DNA of 64,000 bases, taken from assembly GCA_945873125.1 (NCBI GenBank), contig CAMCBV010000014.1:1-64000 (forward strand), written 5' to 3'. Position 1 is the first letter of the stretch. Each line of letters starts with the position of its first letter. The position numbers and the translations under genes were made by a program. This stretch comes from Prosthecobacter debontii. Its GTDB lineage: Bacteria; Verrucomicrobiota; Verrucomicrobiia; Verrucomicrobiales; Akkermansiaceae. A model generated the notes under the pieces. The model was not told where the DNA came from. It did not search any database and saw nothing but the letters and a program-made list of their open reading frames with translations. Of the stretch, positions 28,110-38,210 are shown one piece after another.

Positions 28110-29063
28110 ATGAGCCTGAAACTGATCTCCGCCGAGCAAGTCCATGCCTCGCTGCATTATCCGGAATTCATCGAGACGCTGAGACAAACCTTCGCCGCTC
28201 CACACACCATGCCGCCTCGTCAGGTGATGTTGCTGGATCCCGCATCTGGCTCACACGATGCGTTTGCGATGCTGGCGAGCTGGAACGATGAAGTGATCGC
28301 GCAAAAAGCATTCACCTACTTTCCTGATAACCAAGCCCCTGCTCAAACACTTTACTCGCAGATCATGTTGTTCGATCGCAAGCAAGGCGCACCGCTCGCG
28401 TTGATCGATGGCGTGAGTGTCACCTGCTGGAGAACCGCCGGAGTGTCCGCTCTCGCATCGCGGCTGCTCTCACGCGAAAATTCGGAAACGCTGCTTTTGT
28501 TAGGAACTGGTAAACTCGCGCCGTTTCTCACTCGCGCCCATATCAGCGTGCGTCCATTGAAGCGGATTTTGCTATGGGGTCGCTCACTTGGGAAGGCGGC
28601 TGCGTTACAGGAAAAAATGTCGGCGGAATTTCCTGACATCCATTTTGAGACCACCAATGATCTCCCAGCCGCCTGCGGCCAGGCTGATATTGTCGTATCC
28701 GCGACAGGCAGCACGGAAATTCTTGTGAGAGGAGCTTGGATCAAGCCCGGCACACACACCGATTTCATGGGTAACCATCACAAGGACAAGCGCGAGTGCG
28801 ATACCGAGCTTGTGGTGAAATCCAGCGTGTATGTCGATAGTAAGGAAAACTGTTTTCGCGAAGCCGGAGAAATTCTAATTCCCGTTTCCGAAGGAAATTT
28901 TTCGTTAGATCAAGTCAAAGGCCAGCTCGCTGATCTCTGTCGTAGCACCCATCCCGCGCGCGAGAACTCAGAGGAAATCACCCTCTTCAAATCCGTCGGC
29001 TGCGCGCTGGGAGATTTGTGCGGGGCTATGACGGCTTGGAAGCACAACGGATTAAATTTCTAG
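28110..29063 (+). CDS. Ornithine cyclodeaminase/mu-crystallin family protein
   Basis: LISAEQVHASLHYPEFIETLRQTF, LLLGTGKLAPFLTRAHISVRPLKRILLWGRS, ADIVVSATGSTEILVRG, THTDFMGNHHKDKRECD. Confidence 0.9.
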   Translation: MSLKLISAEQVHASLHYPEFIETLRQTFAAPHTMPPRQVMLLDPASGSHDAFAMLASWNDEVIAQKAFTYFPDNQAPAQTLYSQIMLFDRKQGAPLALIDGVSVTCWRTAGVSALASRLLSRENSETLLLLGTGKLAPFLTRAHISVRPLKRILLWGRSLGKAAALQEKMSAEFPDIHFETTNDLPAACGQADIVVSATGSTEILVRGAWIKPGTHTDFMGNHHKDKRECDTELVVKSSVYVDSKENCFREAGEILIPVSEGNFSLDQVKGQLADLCRSTHPARENSEEITLFKSVGCALGDLCGAMTAWKHNGLNF

Positions 29064-29098
29064 TAAAATCAAATCCAACCACTACTTAGTATTTAAGT

Positions 29099-30238
29099 AT
29101 GACCTACACACTGGAAAATCCAGATGGACAACGTTATTCTGCGACTTCTTTAGACGAAGTGGCGAATGCGGTTCGTTCAGGAACTATAAACAGCAAGGCT
29201 TGGGCTTGGCATGAGGGTTTAACCGAGTGGATTCCAGTGATGTCTCTATTTCCCAACCATTCTAGTAAACCCAGCTTTGAGAATAGTGTTAAAAACGCCG
29301 TCGGAACCGCTTCAGGCGTATTAGCTAAAGCCGGGTTGGTCATGGCAGGCTTCGCTGCAAAAAATTATCGTAAGGCTACCCTCAAAAACAGATTTTCTAA
29401 GGCATTGGCTGCGATGATCGCTGATGGTCAATTAGACCATCAAGAGGTAGCCGCTCTGGAGCAAATGGTTCTAGAAGCAGGAGCCGATTGGGAAGAGGTG
29501 ATTAAGGAATGTCAGCCACTCGCAGAGCAGTTTATTCGACATCTCCTCGCCGACGTCTGTGAGGATGATCACATTGATGATTTTGAAGAAGCTAAAATTC
29601 TGAAGCATCTCGAATTTTTTAGAATGGGAGATGAGATCAAACGCGAGGTAAAATACACCATTCGCCGCGTTCGGTTACTCCATGATTTAGGTAACAATAA
29701 ATTACCTCCCATTATGTCGCTCAACCCGGCATGGCTACAGAGTGGGGAAGCTGTTTATCTTTGTCAGGATACGAGGTTATATCGAGATGACACTTTGGTT
29801 TCTGAAGGTAAGTTATGGATAACGAATATACGTGTTGAATACGTTTCCAATAAAGCAGGATTTAGTATTTCGCTTGGACGTATTCGTGAAATGCACGGCT
29901 TCAGGACGCAATTAATCATCACCTCTGTTAAAGGTGAAATTGAATTAGAAATTGTTGATGGCAAAGTTCCTGCCGCATTAGTCCTCTGTTTGCTGAGGCT
30001 TAATAATCGAACTGTTTCTGCTGTTACTGATGATACCACAGAAATTCGCCGTAAGATTTCCAAGCAAGTACGTAACGCAGTTTGGATAAGAGATGGCGGG
30101 ACTTGTGTAGAATGTGGTGCAAAGGACTACCTTGAGTATGATCACATTATTCCTGTGTCCAAAGGAGGCAGTAATACCGTCCAAAACGTTCAGCTCCTGT
30201 GTCGCAGATGCAATGGTAAGAAAAGCAATAAAATTTGA
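29099..30238 (+). CDS. Multidomain protein: GYF_2-like N-terminus, TerB-like helical region, PH/GRAM-like region, C-terminal HNH endonuclease
   Basis: MTYTLENPDGQRYSATSLDEVANAVRSGTINSKAWAWHEGLTEWIPV (GYF_2); FSKALAAMIADGQLDHQEVAALEQMV (TerB-like); VWIRDGGTCVECGAKDYLEYDHIIPVSKGGSNTVQNVQLLCRRCNGKKSNK (HNH). Confidence 0.8.
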   Translation: MTYTLENPDGQRYSATSLDEVANAVRSGTINSKAWAWHEGLTEWIPVMSLFPNHSSKPSFENSVKNAVGTASGVLAKAGLVMAGFAAKNYRKATLKNRFSKALAAMIADGQLDHQEVAALEQMVLEAGADWEEVIKECQPLAEQFIRHLLADVCEDDHIDDFEEAKILKHLEFFRMGDEIKREVKYTIRRVRLLHDLGNNKLPPIMSLNPAWLQSGEAVYLCQDTRLYRDDTLVSEGKLWITNIRVEYVSNKAGFSISLGRIREMHGFRTQLIITSVKGEIELEIVDGKVPAALVLCLLRLNNRTVSAVTDDTTEIRRKISKQVRNAVWIRDGGTCVECGAKDYLEYDHIIPVSKGGSNTVQNVQLLCRRCNGKKSNKI

Positions 30239-30380
30239 GTGATCTTACTCAGTTCTTGTTCGTGCGCGAGTCCCGACTTATCGGGAGATGCTGGACTCTG
30301 GTGGTCCGTCATTCCAAGCCCCAATTTCCCACAATCGGGGGTTGATACCCCATCGGGCTCTGGTAGCGTCTTCATACATT

Positions 30381-31244
30381 ATGAAACGACGTTCCCTATT
30401 TACCATGATTCCTGCCGCGTCCGTGTTGCTGGCGCTCCGCTCCAAAGGCGCTCCGATTCCGCAGGAAGCGGTAACGGCGGCAGGATTTGGAATCACCGTG
30501 CAATGCTGGTCATTGAAAGAATTTAGTTTGTTCGAAGCGATCCAGATGGCGGCGGCTGCGGGAGTAGGCGGAGTCGAATTGTTTTCGGGCCATAAACTCG
30601 GCGGTGATCACGGCGATGTGAAGTTTGAGCCAGGCATGCCTGAAGACAAGCTTCAGGCGCTCATCGAACATATCAAGGCGAACCACATCGTGGCTCAAAG
30701 CTTGGGAGTGATTCCGATTCCCAACGATGAAGCCAAAGCTCGTGCGATTTTTGATTTAGGTAAAAAACTCGGATTATACAGCATCAACACAGAAAGTATC
30801 GAATCGATCGATCTCATCGAAAAACTCGCTGCGGAATACGATATCAAGGTCGGTTTCCACAACCATCCGAAGAAGCCGAACTACAAGATGTGGGATCCAG
30901 ACTTCGTTTTCAATTCCGTGAAGGATCGCCATGCGAACGTTGGCATCTGCGCGGACGTCGGTCACTGGGCGACAAGCGGACTCAACCCGTTGGAAGTGAT
31001 CAAAAAAATCGCGCCACGCGTGCGTTCGTTCCACATGAAAGACCGTGAATCCATCGAGAAATGGTCACATGACCGCCCATTCGGAACCGGTATTATCGAC
31101 AACGTCGCCATTCTTGATGAAGTTCGCAAACAAGGATTCAAAGGTAATGTTTCGATCGAATACGAACATAACTGGAAGTCCAACTTACCTGAGATCGCCC
31201 AGTGCGTTGGCTACTTGCGTGCCTATTCGAAAATGCGTTCTTGA
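30381..31244 (+). CDS. Sugar phosphate isomerase/epimerase (AP endonuclease 2-type TIM barrel), secreted
   Basis: Signal-like MKRRSLFTMIPAASVLLAL; GVGGVELFSGHKLGGD, VGFHNHPKK, ICADVGHWATSGLNP, FHMKDRE, VSIEYEHNW. Confidence 0.88.
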   Translation: MKRRSLFTMIPAASVLLALRSKGAPIPQEAVTAAGFGITVQCWSLKEFSLFEAIQMAAAAGVGGVELFSGHKLGGDHGDVKFEPGMPEDKLQALIEHIKANHIVAQSLGVIPIPNDEAKARAIFDLGKKLGLYSINTESIESIDLIEKLAAEYDIKVGFHNHPKKPNYKMWDPDFVFNSVKDRHANVGICADVGHWATSGLNPLEVIKKIAPRVRSFHMKDRESIEKWSHDRPFGTGIIDNVAILDEVRKQGFKGNVSIEYEHNWKSNLPEIAQCVGYLRAYSKMRS

Positions 31245-31283
31245 TTTCGATTTTTTAGAACTAGCCCGTGTTGGAAACGGTCG

Positions 31284-31304
31284 GGTCATTTCGATGAAAT
31301 GACC
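31284..31304. repeat. Perfect hairpin between convergent genes
   Basis: GGTCATTTC-gat-GAAATGACC; a second near-palindrome ggtcgttttatcaaaacgaacc at 31337-31358. Confidence 0.8.
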
Positions 31305-31372
31305 GATCGGTTGGGATGGTTTCTGGCGTAAATGGCGGTCGTTTTATCAAAACGAACCTACCAAGCCTGTTT

Positions 31373-31810
31373 CTAGTAAGCGAAAATCTCGCTGTCTTTG
31401 AAGAAGCGTTTGATCTCGGCGGCAGCGGCTTCCTGGGAATCCGAGGCGTGGCAGACGTTGCGCATTTTTGAGTCACCGGATTTGTCGCCAAAGTCACCGC
31501 GAATGGTGCCGGCGGCGGCGGTGGTGGAATCGGTGGGTCCGAGCAGGTCGCGAATCCGGGAAATGACGTTATCTCCTTCAAGAGCAAGGGCAATCACCGG
31601 TGTTTCCTGCATGAAACCCCGCACGGAAGGGAAAAACGGCATGGCGGCGATGTGTGCGTAGTGCTCGGCGAGGATTTCGTCACTCAGGGTCATCATTTTG
31701 ATCCCGCGGATCACAAACCCTTCTTTCGCAAAGCGGGCCAGAACCTCGCCCGTAAGGTTTTTGGTAATCGCGTCAGGTTTGAAGAGAATCAACGTAGTTT
31801 CGTTAGCCAT
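31373..31810 (-). CDS. ndk: Nucleoside diphosphate kinase
   Basis: TLILFKPDAITKNLTGEV, LGPTDSTTAAAGTIRGDFG, NVCHASDSQEAAAAEIKRFF. Confidence 0.95.
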   Translation of the reverse strand: MANETTLILFKPDAITKNLTGEVLARFAKEGFVIRGIKMMTLSDEILAEHYAHIAAMPFFPSVRGFMQETPVIALALEGDNVISRIRDLLGPTDSTTAAAGTIRGDFGDKSGDSKMRNVCHASDSQEAAAAEIKRFFKDSEIFAY

Positions 31811-31963
31811 GCGCTTGAGGTAGGTCGCGAAATGCCGCTGCGCAAGTCTTTTCAGCCCGTTTTAGCCTGCCATTTGGGGTAGATATCCAATTTTGGCTCC
31901 TGTTTTGAGATAGATCATTGAACCGCGGATGGTCGCAGATCGCCGTTCATGGAATTGTTATTT

Positions 31964-32809
31964 TTACGGTATCGCCTCCACCAAGACATCGACTTCCATC
32001 TGACAATGGGCGGATCCGCGGTAGGTTCCGCGGATGGGGGCGACGTCCTCGTAGTCTCTTCCGACGGCCACTTTTACATAACGTGCATCGGCAAGGGTGT
32101 TGTTGGTGGGATCGAAGCCGATCCAGCCGACCACAGGAAGAAAGACCTCCGCCCATGCATGGGAGGCTTGGGCGCCAATGAGGTGATCCCGCGGGCCGTT
32201 ATAGAGGTAGCCGGATGCGTAGCGCGCCGGAATCCCAGCCGCACGGCAAAGTCCCAGCATCACGTGGGTGAAATCCTGACAAACGCCACGTTTCTGCGCG
32301 AAACATTGATCGAGATGCGTGGTGACATCGGTGCTGCCGGGTTCGTAACTGAACTCCGAGTGAATCCAATTCATGATCCGGGTCGCCTTATCGAAATATG
32401 CATCGTGGCCGAAGGTGATGTCTATGGCCTGGCGCCAGATTTCTGGGCGGAAAATGACACGCGCGCTCTCGTTCAGATAAGGCCAGCTGCGATCGCGCAC
32501 CGTGGTGGTTCGGTAAATTTCTTTGGTTGCGGCGCGCGCTTCGTCCGGTATTTCGAGCGGCAGGTTGTGGACGCGTATCCTGCTTTCGATTTCGAGATGT
32601 TGGTGGGGTCTTTGAATTTCGAAGTGATGGGTCGTGTTTTGAAAGAGATCTTGGAATTTGCTCATGCGCGTGGCTGGCAGCACGCGAATCAAAGAGGAGA
32701 GCGTTTTTTGAAAGGGAAAGGTGCGCGGCTCAAGGTGTAGCTCGTTCACGCTGTCAGTGACAGCTCCCCCGTAATGGAAGATGGTGCGATGTACGACGGA
32801 AAGCTTCAT
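31964..32809 (-). CDS. Transglutaminase family protein
   Basis: LSVVHRTIFHYGGAVTDSVNELHLEPR; RGVCQDFTHVMLGLCRAAGIPARYASGYLY; ASHAWAEVFLPVVGWIGFDPTNN. Confidence 0.95.
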   Translation of the reverse strand: MKLSVVHRTIFHYGGAVTDSVNELHLEPRTFPFQKTLSSLIRVLPATRMSKFQDLFQNTTHHFEIQRPHQHLEIESRIRVHNLPLEIPDEARAATKEIYRTTTVRDRSWPYLNESARVIFRPEIWRQAIDITFGHDAYFDKATRIMNWIHSEFSYEPGSTDVTTHLDQCFAQKRGVCQDFTHVMLGLCRAAGIPARYASGYLYNGPRDHLIGAQASHAWAEVFLPVVGWIGFDPTNNTLADARYVKVAVGRDYEDVAPIRGTYRGSAHCQMEVDVLVEAIP

Positions 32810-32859
32810 GCGGCGGATTGGATCATGGATGATCTGGTCAATCGGGCAACCCTCATCAT

Positions 32860-33894
32860 CTATTGCTGTTGCTGTTGTTCCTGCCAAGCCGTCAGGGCAT
32901 CGTGTCCGCGTTGCTGCATGCTGCGTTGGGACTCGAACATCTCCGGCATGAGAACAAATGTCTCGAAGATGAGTTCGCCAATACGGTTGAAGCGTTCCTG
33001 CAATCCATCGAGATAGGGGTGGAGGCCAAGCGCCATCGCATCTTGCGCATTGCCGTAGTTGAGGTCGGCGAGAAGCCTGCCGCTGACGCGCTCCGCCTCG
33101 TTGAGGAAACCACCGCGTGGGCTACCGGAAATCAGATGAATGCATTCGTCCACCCGATCTGCGCAATAACGAACCGAGCGTGGAAAATTTCTGGAGAACA
33201 CCAGAAAGCTGAGCGCGCCCTCGACATCAAAGCGATGATGGGCGGCGCGAAATGCCCCGAGTGCTCCGCAAGAACCGAGGATCGCAGTCCAGTGGAGCAT
33301 GCCGGGCGCGCCGATGCCGCCTTGACCGTCGTCTGGAAGATAGGACGTGGTGTCCAGGAAGCGGGTAGTTTTATCGGCGCGTTCGAGGTGGCGCCCAAGT
33401 TGCATGAACTCCCAGCCTTCATCACGGGTATGGCTGGTGGCGGAGATTCCCAGAAACGTCGCAACGGAACGGCGAATACGTTCATAGTAACGCGGTGGAG
33501 CTTCTTTGAGGAGATAAGCCGCCTCATCCGAGCGGACGAAAAGATGCAGGGCATTGATCTCCTCCCACATCTCATCCGAGATTTGGTCCCGCACCGTGCG
33601 CGCGCTCTCACGCGCTTGGGCAATGCAGGAAGCGATGCTGCTCACGTTCCTCGGATCATCTGTTAGAAAGCGGATAACGTCCTCGCCATGGGTTTCCGGA
33701 TAAATGGATTGGAACAGTTCCTCGTCGCCGGTGCAGAGAATGATGGGTCGCCAGAAATCCGCGATCCGGTCACTGCCGAGTGTCTCGTTGTCCAACAAAA
33801 GGTGGCGATTGACATCAATGAGACGAGCGAGGTTATCGGCCCGTTCAACATAGCGGGCCATCCAGTAAAGAGTATTGGCTACACGGGAGAGCAT
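32860..33894 (-). CDS. Alpha-E domain-containing protein (DUF403)
   Basis: MLSRVANTLYWMARYVERADNLARLIDVN; EGWEFMQLGRHLERADKTTRFLD. Confidence 0.95.
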   Translation of the reverse strand: MLSRVANTLYWMARYVERADNLARLIDVNRHLLLDNETLGSDRIADFWRPIILCTGDEELFQSIYPETHGEDVIRFLTDDPRNVSSIASCIAQARESARTVRDQISDEMWEEINALHLFVRSDEAAYLLKEAPPRYYERIRRSVATFLGISATSHTRDEGWEFMQLGRHLERADKTTRFLDTTSYLPDDGQGGIGAPGMLHWTAILGSCGALGAFRAAHHRFDVEGALSFLVFSRNFPRSVRYCADRVDECIHLISGSPRGGFLNEAERVSGRLLADLNYGNAQDAMALGLHPYLDGLQERFNRIGELIFETFVLMPEMFESQRSMQQRGHDALTAWQEQQQQQ

Positions 33895-33921
33895 GGTTTT
33901 TTGAAAGGATGTTGGTTTGTT

Positions 33922-35454
33922 TTATTGGCGCAGAACCCAGGTGTCTTTGCTACCACCGCCTTGGGAGGAGTTGACGACTAGTGAGCCTTTTTTGAGCGCA
34001 ACGCGGGTCAGGCCACCCGGAACGATGCGCGGGGTTTCGCCATAAATGATATAGGGCCTCAGATCGACGTGACGGCCTTCCATGCCCTCATCGCACCATG
34101 TCGGGCAGCGTGAGAGTGAGACCACGGGTTGCGCGATGTAGTTGGTGGGATCCGCGATGATGCGTTCGCGGAACTCGGCGATTTCCGTTTTGCACGCCGC
34201 AGGTCCCATGAGCATGCCGTAGCCGCCGGATTCGTTGGTGGCTTTCACGACGAGTTCAGGCAAGTGATCGAGAATGTAGCGGAGATCATCATCTTTGGCC
34301 GCGAGATAAGTAGGCACACTTTGTAAAATTGGTTCTTGTGCGAGGTAGTAGCGGATAATGTCGGGAACAAAGGCATAGATGGCTTTGTCATCCGCCACAC
34401 CGGTGCCCACCGCATTGGCAAGCGCAACATTTCCTGCGCGGTAGGCATTCATGATGCCCGGAACCCCGAGCACCGAATCTTTGCGGAAAACCACGGGATC
34501 GATGAAATCATCATCGATTCGGCGGTAAATGACATCAACGCGTTCCAAGCCGCGGGTCGTGCGCATGTAAACCACGTTGTCGCGCACGACAAGATCGCGG
34601 CCCTCGACGATTTCGATGCCCATTTCACGAGCGAGGTAACAATGTTCGAAATAGGCGCTGTTGTGGCAGCCCGGAGTGAGTAGTACGCAGACGGGATTAC
34701 CGGATTTGCGAGGCGCGATGTGGCGCAGCATTTCCAATACTTCGAGTGGGTAGGAATCGACTGATCGGACCGATGAGGTATCGAACAGATCCGGGAAAAC
34801 CCGTTTCAGCGCCTTGCGGTTTTCCAGCAAGTAAGATGCGCCGGAGGGGCAACGGCCGTTGTCCTCAAGTACCAACCATTCGCCCTTCTCATCGCGAATT
34901 AGATCGCTGCCGCAAATGTGAATATAGATGTCGGCGGGGACATCGATACCGCGAAACTCGGGTCGGTAATGGCGTGCTTGTTCAATGAACGACCGCGGAA
35001 TGATGCCGTCCTTGAGGATTTGTTGATCGTGATAAATATCGTGCAGGAAAAGATTGAGCGCCGTAATCCGTTGGGTCAGGCCGGATTCGAGGTGCTCCCA
35101 CTCATTTGCAGGAATGACGCGTGGGACGGGATCGAAGGGGAAAATACGCTCGCTGCCTTGAGAGTCGTGATAAACATTGAATGTGACACCTTGGGTCAGG
35201 AAATAGAGCTCGCAGGTTGCCTTGCGTGCCATGAAATCATTCTGATCCAAGCCTGAAATACGTTCCAAGAGAGGTGCGCAATGGGGCCGAACCGTTCCGT
35301 CCGGCAGGAACATTTCGTCAAAAAAAGCGTCTGGCAGGTATCCTTCAAGCATGGGTTTCACGTGATACCCCGATTTAGCAGTTTGCGAGCCAAGCTGGTG
35401 GGAAGAGGAGGAGGTGATGGAGGGAGCGGGGGATGGTAGGGCGGCTTGTGTCAA
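33922..35454 (-). CDS. Circularly permuted type 2 ATP-grasp protein
   Basis: [73 protein letters not shown]. Confidence 0.95.
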   Translation of the reverse strand: MTQAALPSPAPSITSSSSHQLGSQTAKSGYHVKPMLEGYLPDAFFDEMFLPDGTVRPHCAPLLERISGLDQNDFMARKATCELYFLTQGVTFNVYHDSQGSERIFPFDPVPRVIPANEWEHLESGLTQRITALNLFLHDIYHDQQILKDGIIPRSFIEQARHYRPEFRGIDVPADIYIHICGSDLIRDEKGEWLVLEDNGRCPSGASYLLENRKALKRVFPDLFDTSSVRSVDSYPLEVLEMLRHIAPRKSGNPVCVLLTPGCHNSAYFEHCYLAREMGIEIVEGRDLVVRDNVVYMRTTRGLERVDVIYRRIDDDFIDPVVFRKDSVLGVPGIMNAYRAGNVALANAVGTGVADDKAIYAFVPDIIRYYLAQEPILQSVPTYLAAKDDDLRYILDHLPELVVKATNESGGYGMLMGPAACKTEIAEFRERIIADPTNYIAQPVVSLSRCPTWCDEGMEGRHVDLRPYIIYGETPRIVPGGLTRVALKKGSLVVNSSQGGGSKDTWVLRQ

Positions 35455-35467
35455 AGCCGCCCTACCT
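35431..35467 (+). repeat. Dispersed short palindromic repeat, copy D
   Basis: ggatggtagggcggcttgtgtcaaagccgccctacct. Confidence 0.75.
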
Positions 35468-35521
35468 TTTAGGAATCACAAATGTTGACGTGAGCGGGTG
35501 GTGCAGGCAATCTCGCTGCTT

Positions 35522-36007
35522 ATGAGTGTTGGCATTATCATGGGAAGCACGTCGGATTGGCCGACGATGGAACATGCGGCGCAAGTTCTTAAAGACTTTG
35601 GCGTGGAATATCGCGCTGAGGTGGTCAGTGCGCACCGTACGCCGGACAAATTGGTCGAGTATGCGAAGCAGGCGAAAAGCAAAGGTTTGAAATGCATCAT
35701 CGCCGGAGCAGGTGGTGCGGCGCATTTGCCAGGCATGGTTGCAGCGATGACCGAACTGCCGGTCCTCGGAGTTCCGGTGGAATCGAAAGCTCTCAAAGGT
35801 GTGGATTCCCTGCTCTCCATCGTGCAGATGCCGGCAGGTGTTCCAACCGCGACTTTTGCGATCGGGCATGCCGGCGCGACCAACGCCGGCTTATTTGCGG
35901 TGGCGATGCTGGCTCTTGAAAATGCGGAATTGGCGGTCAAGCTCACGGAGTTCCGTCGCAAACAAACCGCGAAAGTGGCCGAGTCCGTGTTGCCTGAGAT
36001 GGATTGA
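35522..36007 (+). CDS. purE: N5-carboxyaminoimidazole ribonucleotide mutase
   Basis: [48 protein letters not shown]. Confidence 0.97.
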   Translation: MSVGIIMGSTSDWPTMEHAAQVLKDFGVEYRAEVVSAHRTPDKLVEYAKQAKSKGLKCIIAGAGGAAHLPGMVAAMTELPVLGVPVESKALKGVDSLLSIVQMPAGVPTATFAIGHAGATNAGLFAVAMLALENAELAVKLTEFRRKQTAKVAESVLPEMD

Positions 36008-36020
36008 TTTTTTTGTTACC

Positions 36021-37175
36021 ATGTCAGCTTCGGTTTTTTTCCCTTTGGACAAGCAACAAGTCGTCGGCGTGATCGGCGGAGGTCAACTCGGGCGCATGCT
36101 CGCCCTCTCTGCACGGCGGATGGGAGTGCGTTCGGTGGTCTGGACAGGTGGGCTTGAAGCTCCGGCGGTCGAGGTTGCGGACGAGGTCATTGATCTTCCC
36201 TTTGATTCCGCAGAGGCACTTGAGCAATTTTGCAAACAAGCGACCGTGGCGACCGTTGAGTTTGAAAACATCCCTCTGGCGACGCTCGAGGGAGTTGCAA
36301 GTCGTATCGGTATTTTCCCTTCACCACAAGCGGTCGGAATTTGCCAGAACCGCGAGCGGGAAAAGAATTTCCTCAAAGAGCATGGGATTCCCTGCACGTG
36401 GTTTCGGGTGATTGAAACCCTGAACGATCTCCAAGTTGCCATGGCCGAGCTCAAGGGCCCGGGTGTATTGAAAACCGCGGCATTTGGATACGATGGCAAA
36501 GGCCAGCTGAAAATCCAAGGCAACGAAGATCCGGCGATGGTCTGGAAAAACTTCGGCGGTGAACGCGCGATCCTGGAAGCCTGGGTTCCCTTCGAGAAAG
36601 AAATTTCCGTGATGGTTGTGCGCTCGGCAGATGGTGAGGTGAGAACATACGATCCTGCGGAAAACCGTCACCGTCATCACGTGCTCGATGTCTCCATCGT
36701 CCCTGCAAGGATTTCCGAAACAACCGCCAAACAAGCGCGTGAGCTTGCGGAAAAAGTTGCTGTCGCACTCGATTATCAAGGTATCATTGGCGTCGAGTTT
36801 TTCGTGAATCATGATGGCTCACTTGTTGTCAACGAAATGGCACCGCGCCCGCACAACTCCGGCCATCACACGCTTGATGCCTGTGCGACCTCGCAGTTTG
36901 AACAACAACTCCGCGTCGCCCTCCGGCTTCCGCTTGGTTCCACGAAACTTATCTCTCCCTGCGTCATGCTGAACCTGTTGGCCGATTTCTGGCAGGACGA
37001 AACCACTCCGCCTGATTGGACGCCCTTGTTGGAAACCGATGGTGCGGTTTTACATCTCTACGGAAAACGCCGCGCCCCTGGGATGCGCAAAATGGGACAC
37101 GCAACTTTGTTGGGTGATGATACGAATGAGATTTTGAAGCAAGTTGAGAAACTTGCTGCGGGTTGGTTGAAGTGA
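36021..37175 (+). CDS. purK: N5-carboxyaminoimidazole ribonucleotide synthase
   Basis: VVGVIGGGQLGRMLALSARRMG, VLKTAAFGYDGKGQ, EISVMVVRSADGEV, NEMAPRPHNSGHHTLDAC. Confidence 0.97.
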   Translation: MSASVFFPLDKQQVVGVIGGGQLGRMLALSARRMGVRSVVWTGGLEAPAVEVADEVIDLPFDSAEALEQFCKQATVATVEFENIPLATLEGVASRIGIFPSPQAVGICQNREREKNFLKEHGIPCTWFRVIETLNDLQVAMAELKGPGVLKTAAFGYDGKGQLKIQGNEDPAMVWKNFGGERAILEAWVPFEKEISVMVVRSADGEVRTYDPAENRHRHHVLDVSIVPARISETTAKQARELAEKVAVALDYQGIIGVEFFVNHDGSLVVNEMAPRPHNSGHHTLDACATSQFEQQLRVALRLPLGSTKLISPCVMLNLLADFWQDETTPPDWTPLLETDGAVLHLYGKRRAPGMRKMGHATLLGDDTNEILKQVEKLAAGWLK

Positions 37176-37277
37176 AAAGTCTTTCGATCATTGATATGGC
37201 TCGCTCATTTTCTTGAAATCATTTCGCAACCTATGATGCGGAAACGCGTTTCATCTATCGTAACCCGATAGAAAATT

Positions 37278-38189
37278 ATGAATCGGTCCATTTTCACATT
37301 ATTAGCGGCTTTCGCTATTATTGCGCTTCATCCTGGCTGCGTTTATGCAAAGTCGCCACTGGGTGACCGACTGCGTGAGCGCCTTGCGGAGCGGAAAGAA
37401 AACCCCGATAATGCAAAGGGCGCAAAAGAGTTGGCGTATGGAAAAGATCCGCTGCAAAAATTGGATTACTGGCGACCTGAGAAAGCGGGATCGCCATTGG
37501 TTGTTTTCGTGCATGGCGGGGGATGGAAGCGTGGAGATAAGAAGGCGACGGAATTAAAGCCCAGCCATTATTTGGCTGAGGGATATGCTTTTGCCTCGCT
37601 GAACTACCGACTGGTTCCGGCTAACACCGTGGAAGAACAAGCGCAGGATGTGGCCACGGCACTGGCATTTCTGATGAAGCAAGCCGGTGCTTTGGGTTTC
37701 GATAAGAAGAAGGTGGTGTTGATGGGACACAGTGCCGGTGCGCATCTCTCGGCTTTGGTTGGGACGGATATGACGTATTTGAAAAAGGCCGGGCTGAATT
37801 CAAAGTCGTTGCGAGGCATCATTCCACTCGATGGCGCGTGTTACGATATCCCCAAGCAGGTTGCTGATGGTGGGGTTATGATGGATGACACATACCTCCA
37901 AGCATTTGGCAACGAGCAGGAACGGCAGTTATCTCTCTCGCCCATATATCATGCCAAGGCACCAAATTCTCCCTCATTCCTTATTCTCCATGTAAAGAGA
38001 ATCGATGGAACCAAGCAGTCCCTCGCGCTTTGCGATGCTTTGAAAAAGGCCGGTGCCAGCGCGGAAATACAGGGATTTGACGGTTTTGGACTCAAAGGTC
38101 ATATGGAAATCAACCGCAGTCTCGGAGACCCCGATTACCCGGCTACTCCAGTCGTCGATCAATGGTTGAAGAGCGTTTTCGCGAAATGA
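37278..38189 (+). CDS. Secreted alpha/beta hydrolase (BD-FAE/lipase-like esterase)
   Basis: PLVVFVHGGGWKRGDKK oxyanion motif, VVLMGHSAGAHLSALV. Confidence 0.88.
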   Translation: MNRSIFTLLAAFAIIALHPGCVYAKSPLGDRLRERLAERKENPDNAKGAKELAYGKDPLQKLDYWRPEKAGSPLVVFVHGGGWKRGDKKATELKPSHYLAEGYAFASLNYRLVPANTVEEQAQDVATALAFLMKQAGALGFDKKKVVLMGHSAGAHLSALVGTDMTYLKKAGLNSKSLRGIIPLDGACYDIPKQVADGGVMMDDTYLQAFGNEQERQLSLSPIYHAKAPNSPSFLILHVKRIDGTKQSLALCDALKKAGASAEIQGFDGFGLKGHMEINRSLGDPDYPATPVVDQWLKSVFAK

Positions 38190-38210
38190 CTCGATGCTCC
38201 GGATTGTCGT

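Noticed and set aside
30250-30380. GC-rich inverted-looking sequence upstream of the isomerase gene (cccgacttatcggga, cccaatttcccacaatcgggg)
   Set aside because: Hairpin potential is modest and no known regulatory element recognised
32860-32887. Short polyglutamine run at the alpha-E C-terminus
   Set aside because: CAG/CAA-type low-complexity tail of a real gene, not an independent repeat feature
31949-33666. Long plus-strand ORFs (31949-32740, 263 aa; 32863-33666, 267 aa)
   Set aside because: Antisense shadows of strongly recognisable transglutaminase and alpha-E genes; translations show no family signature
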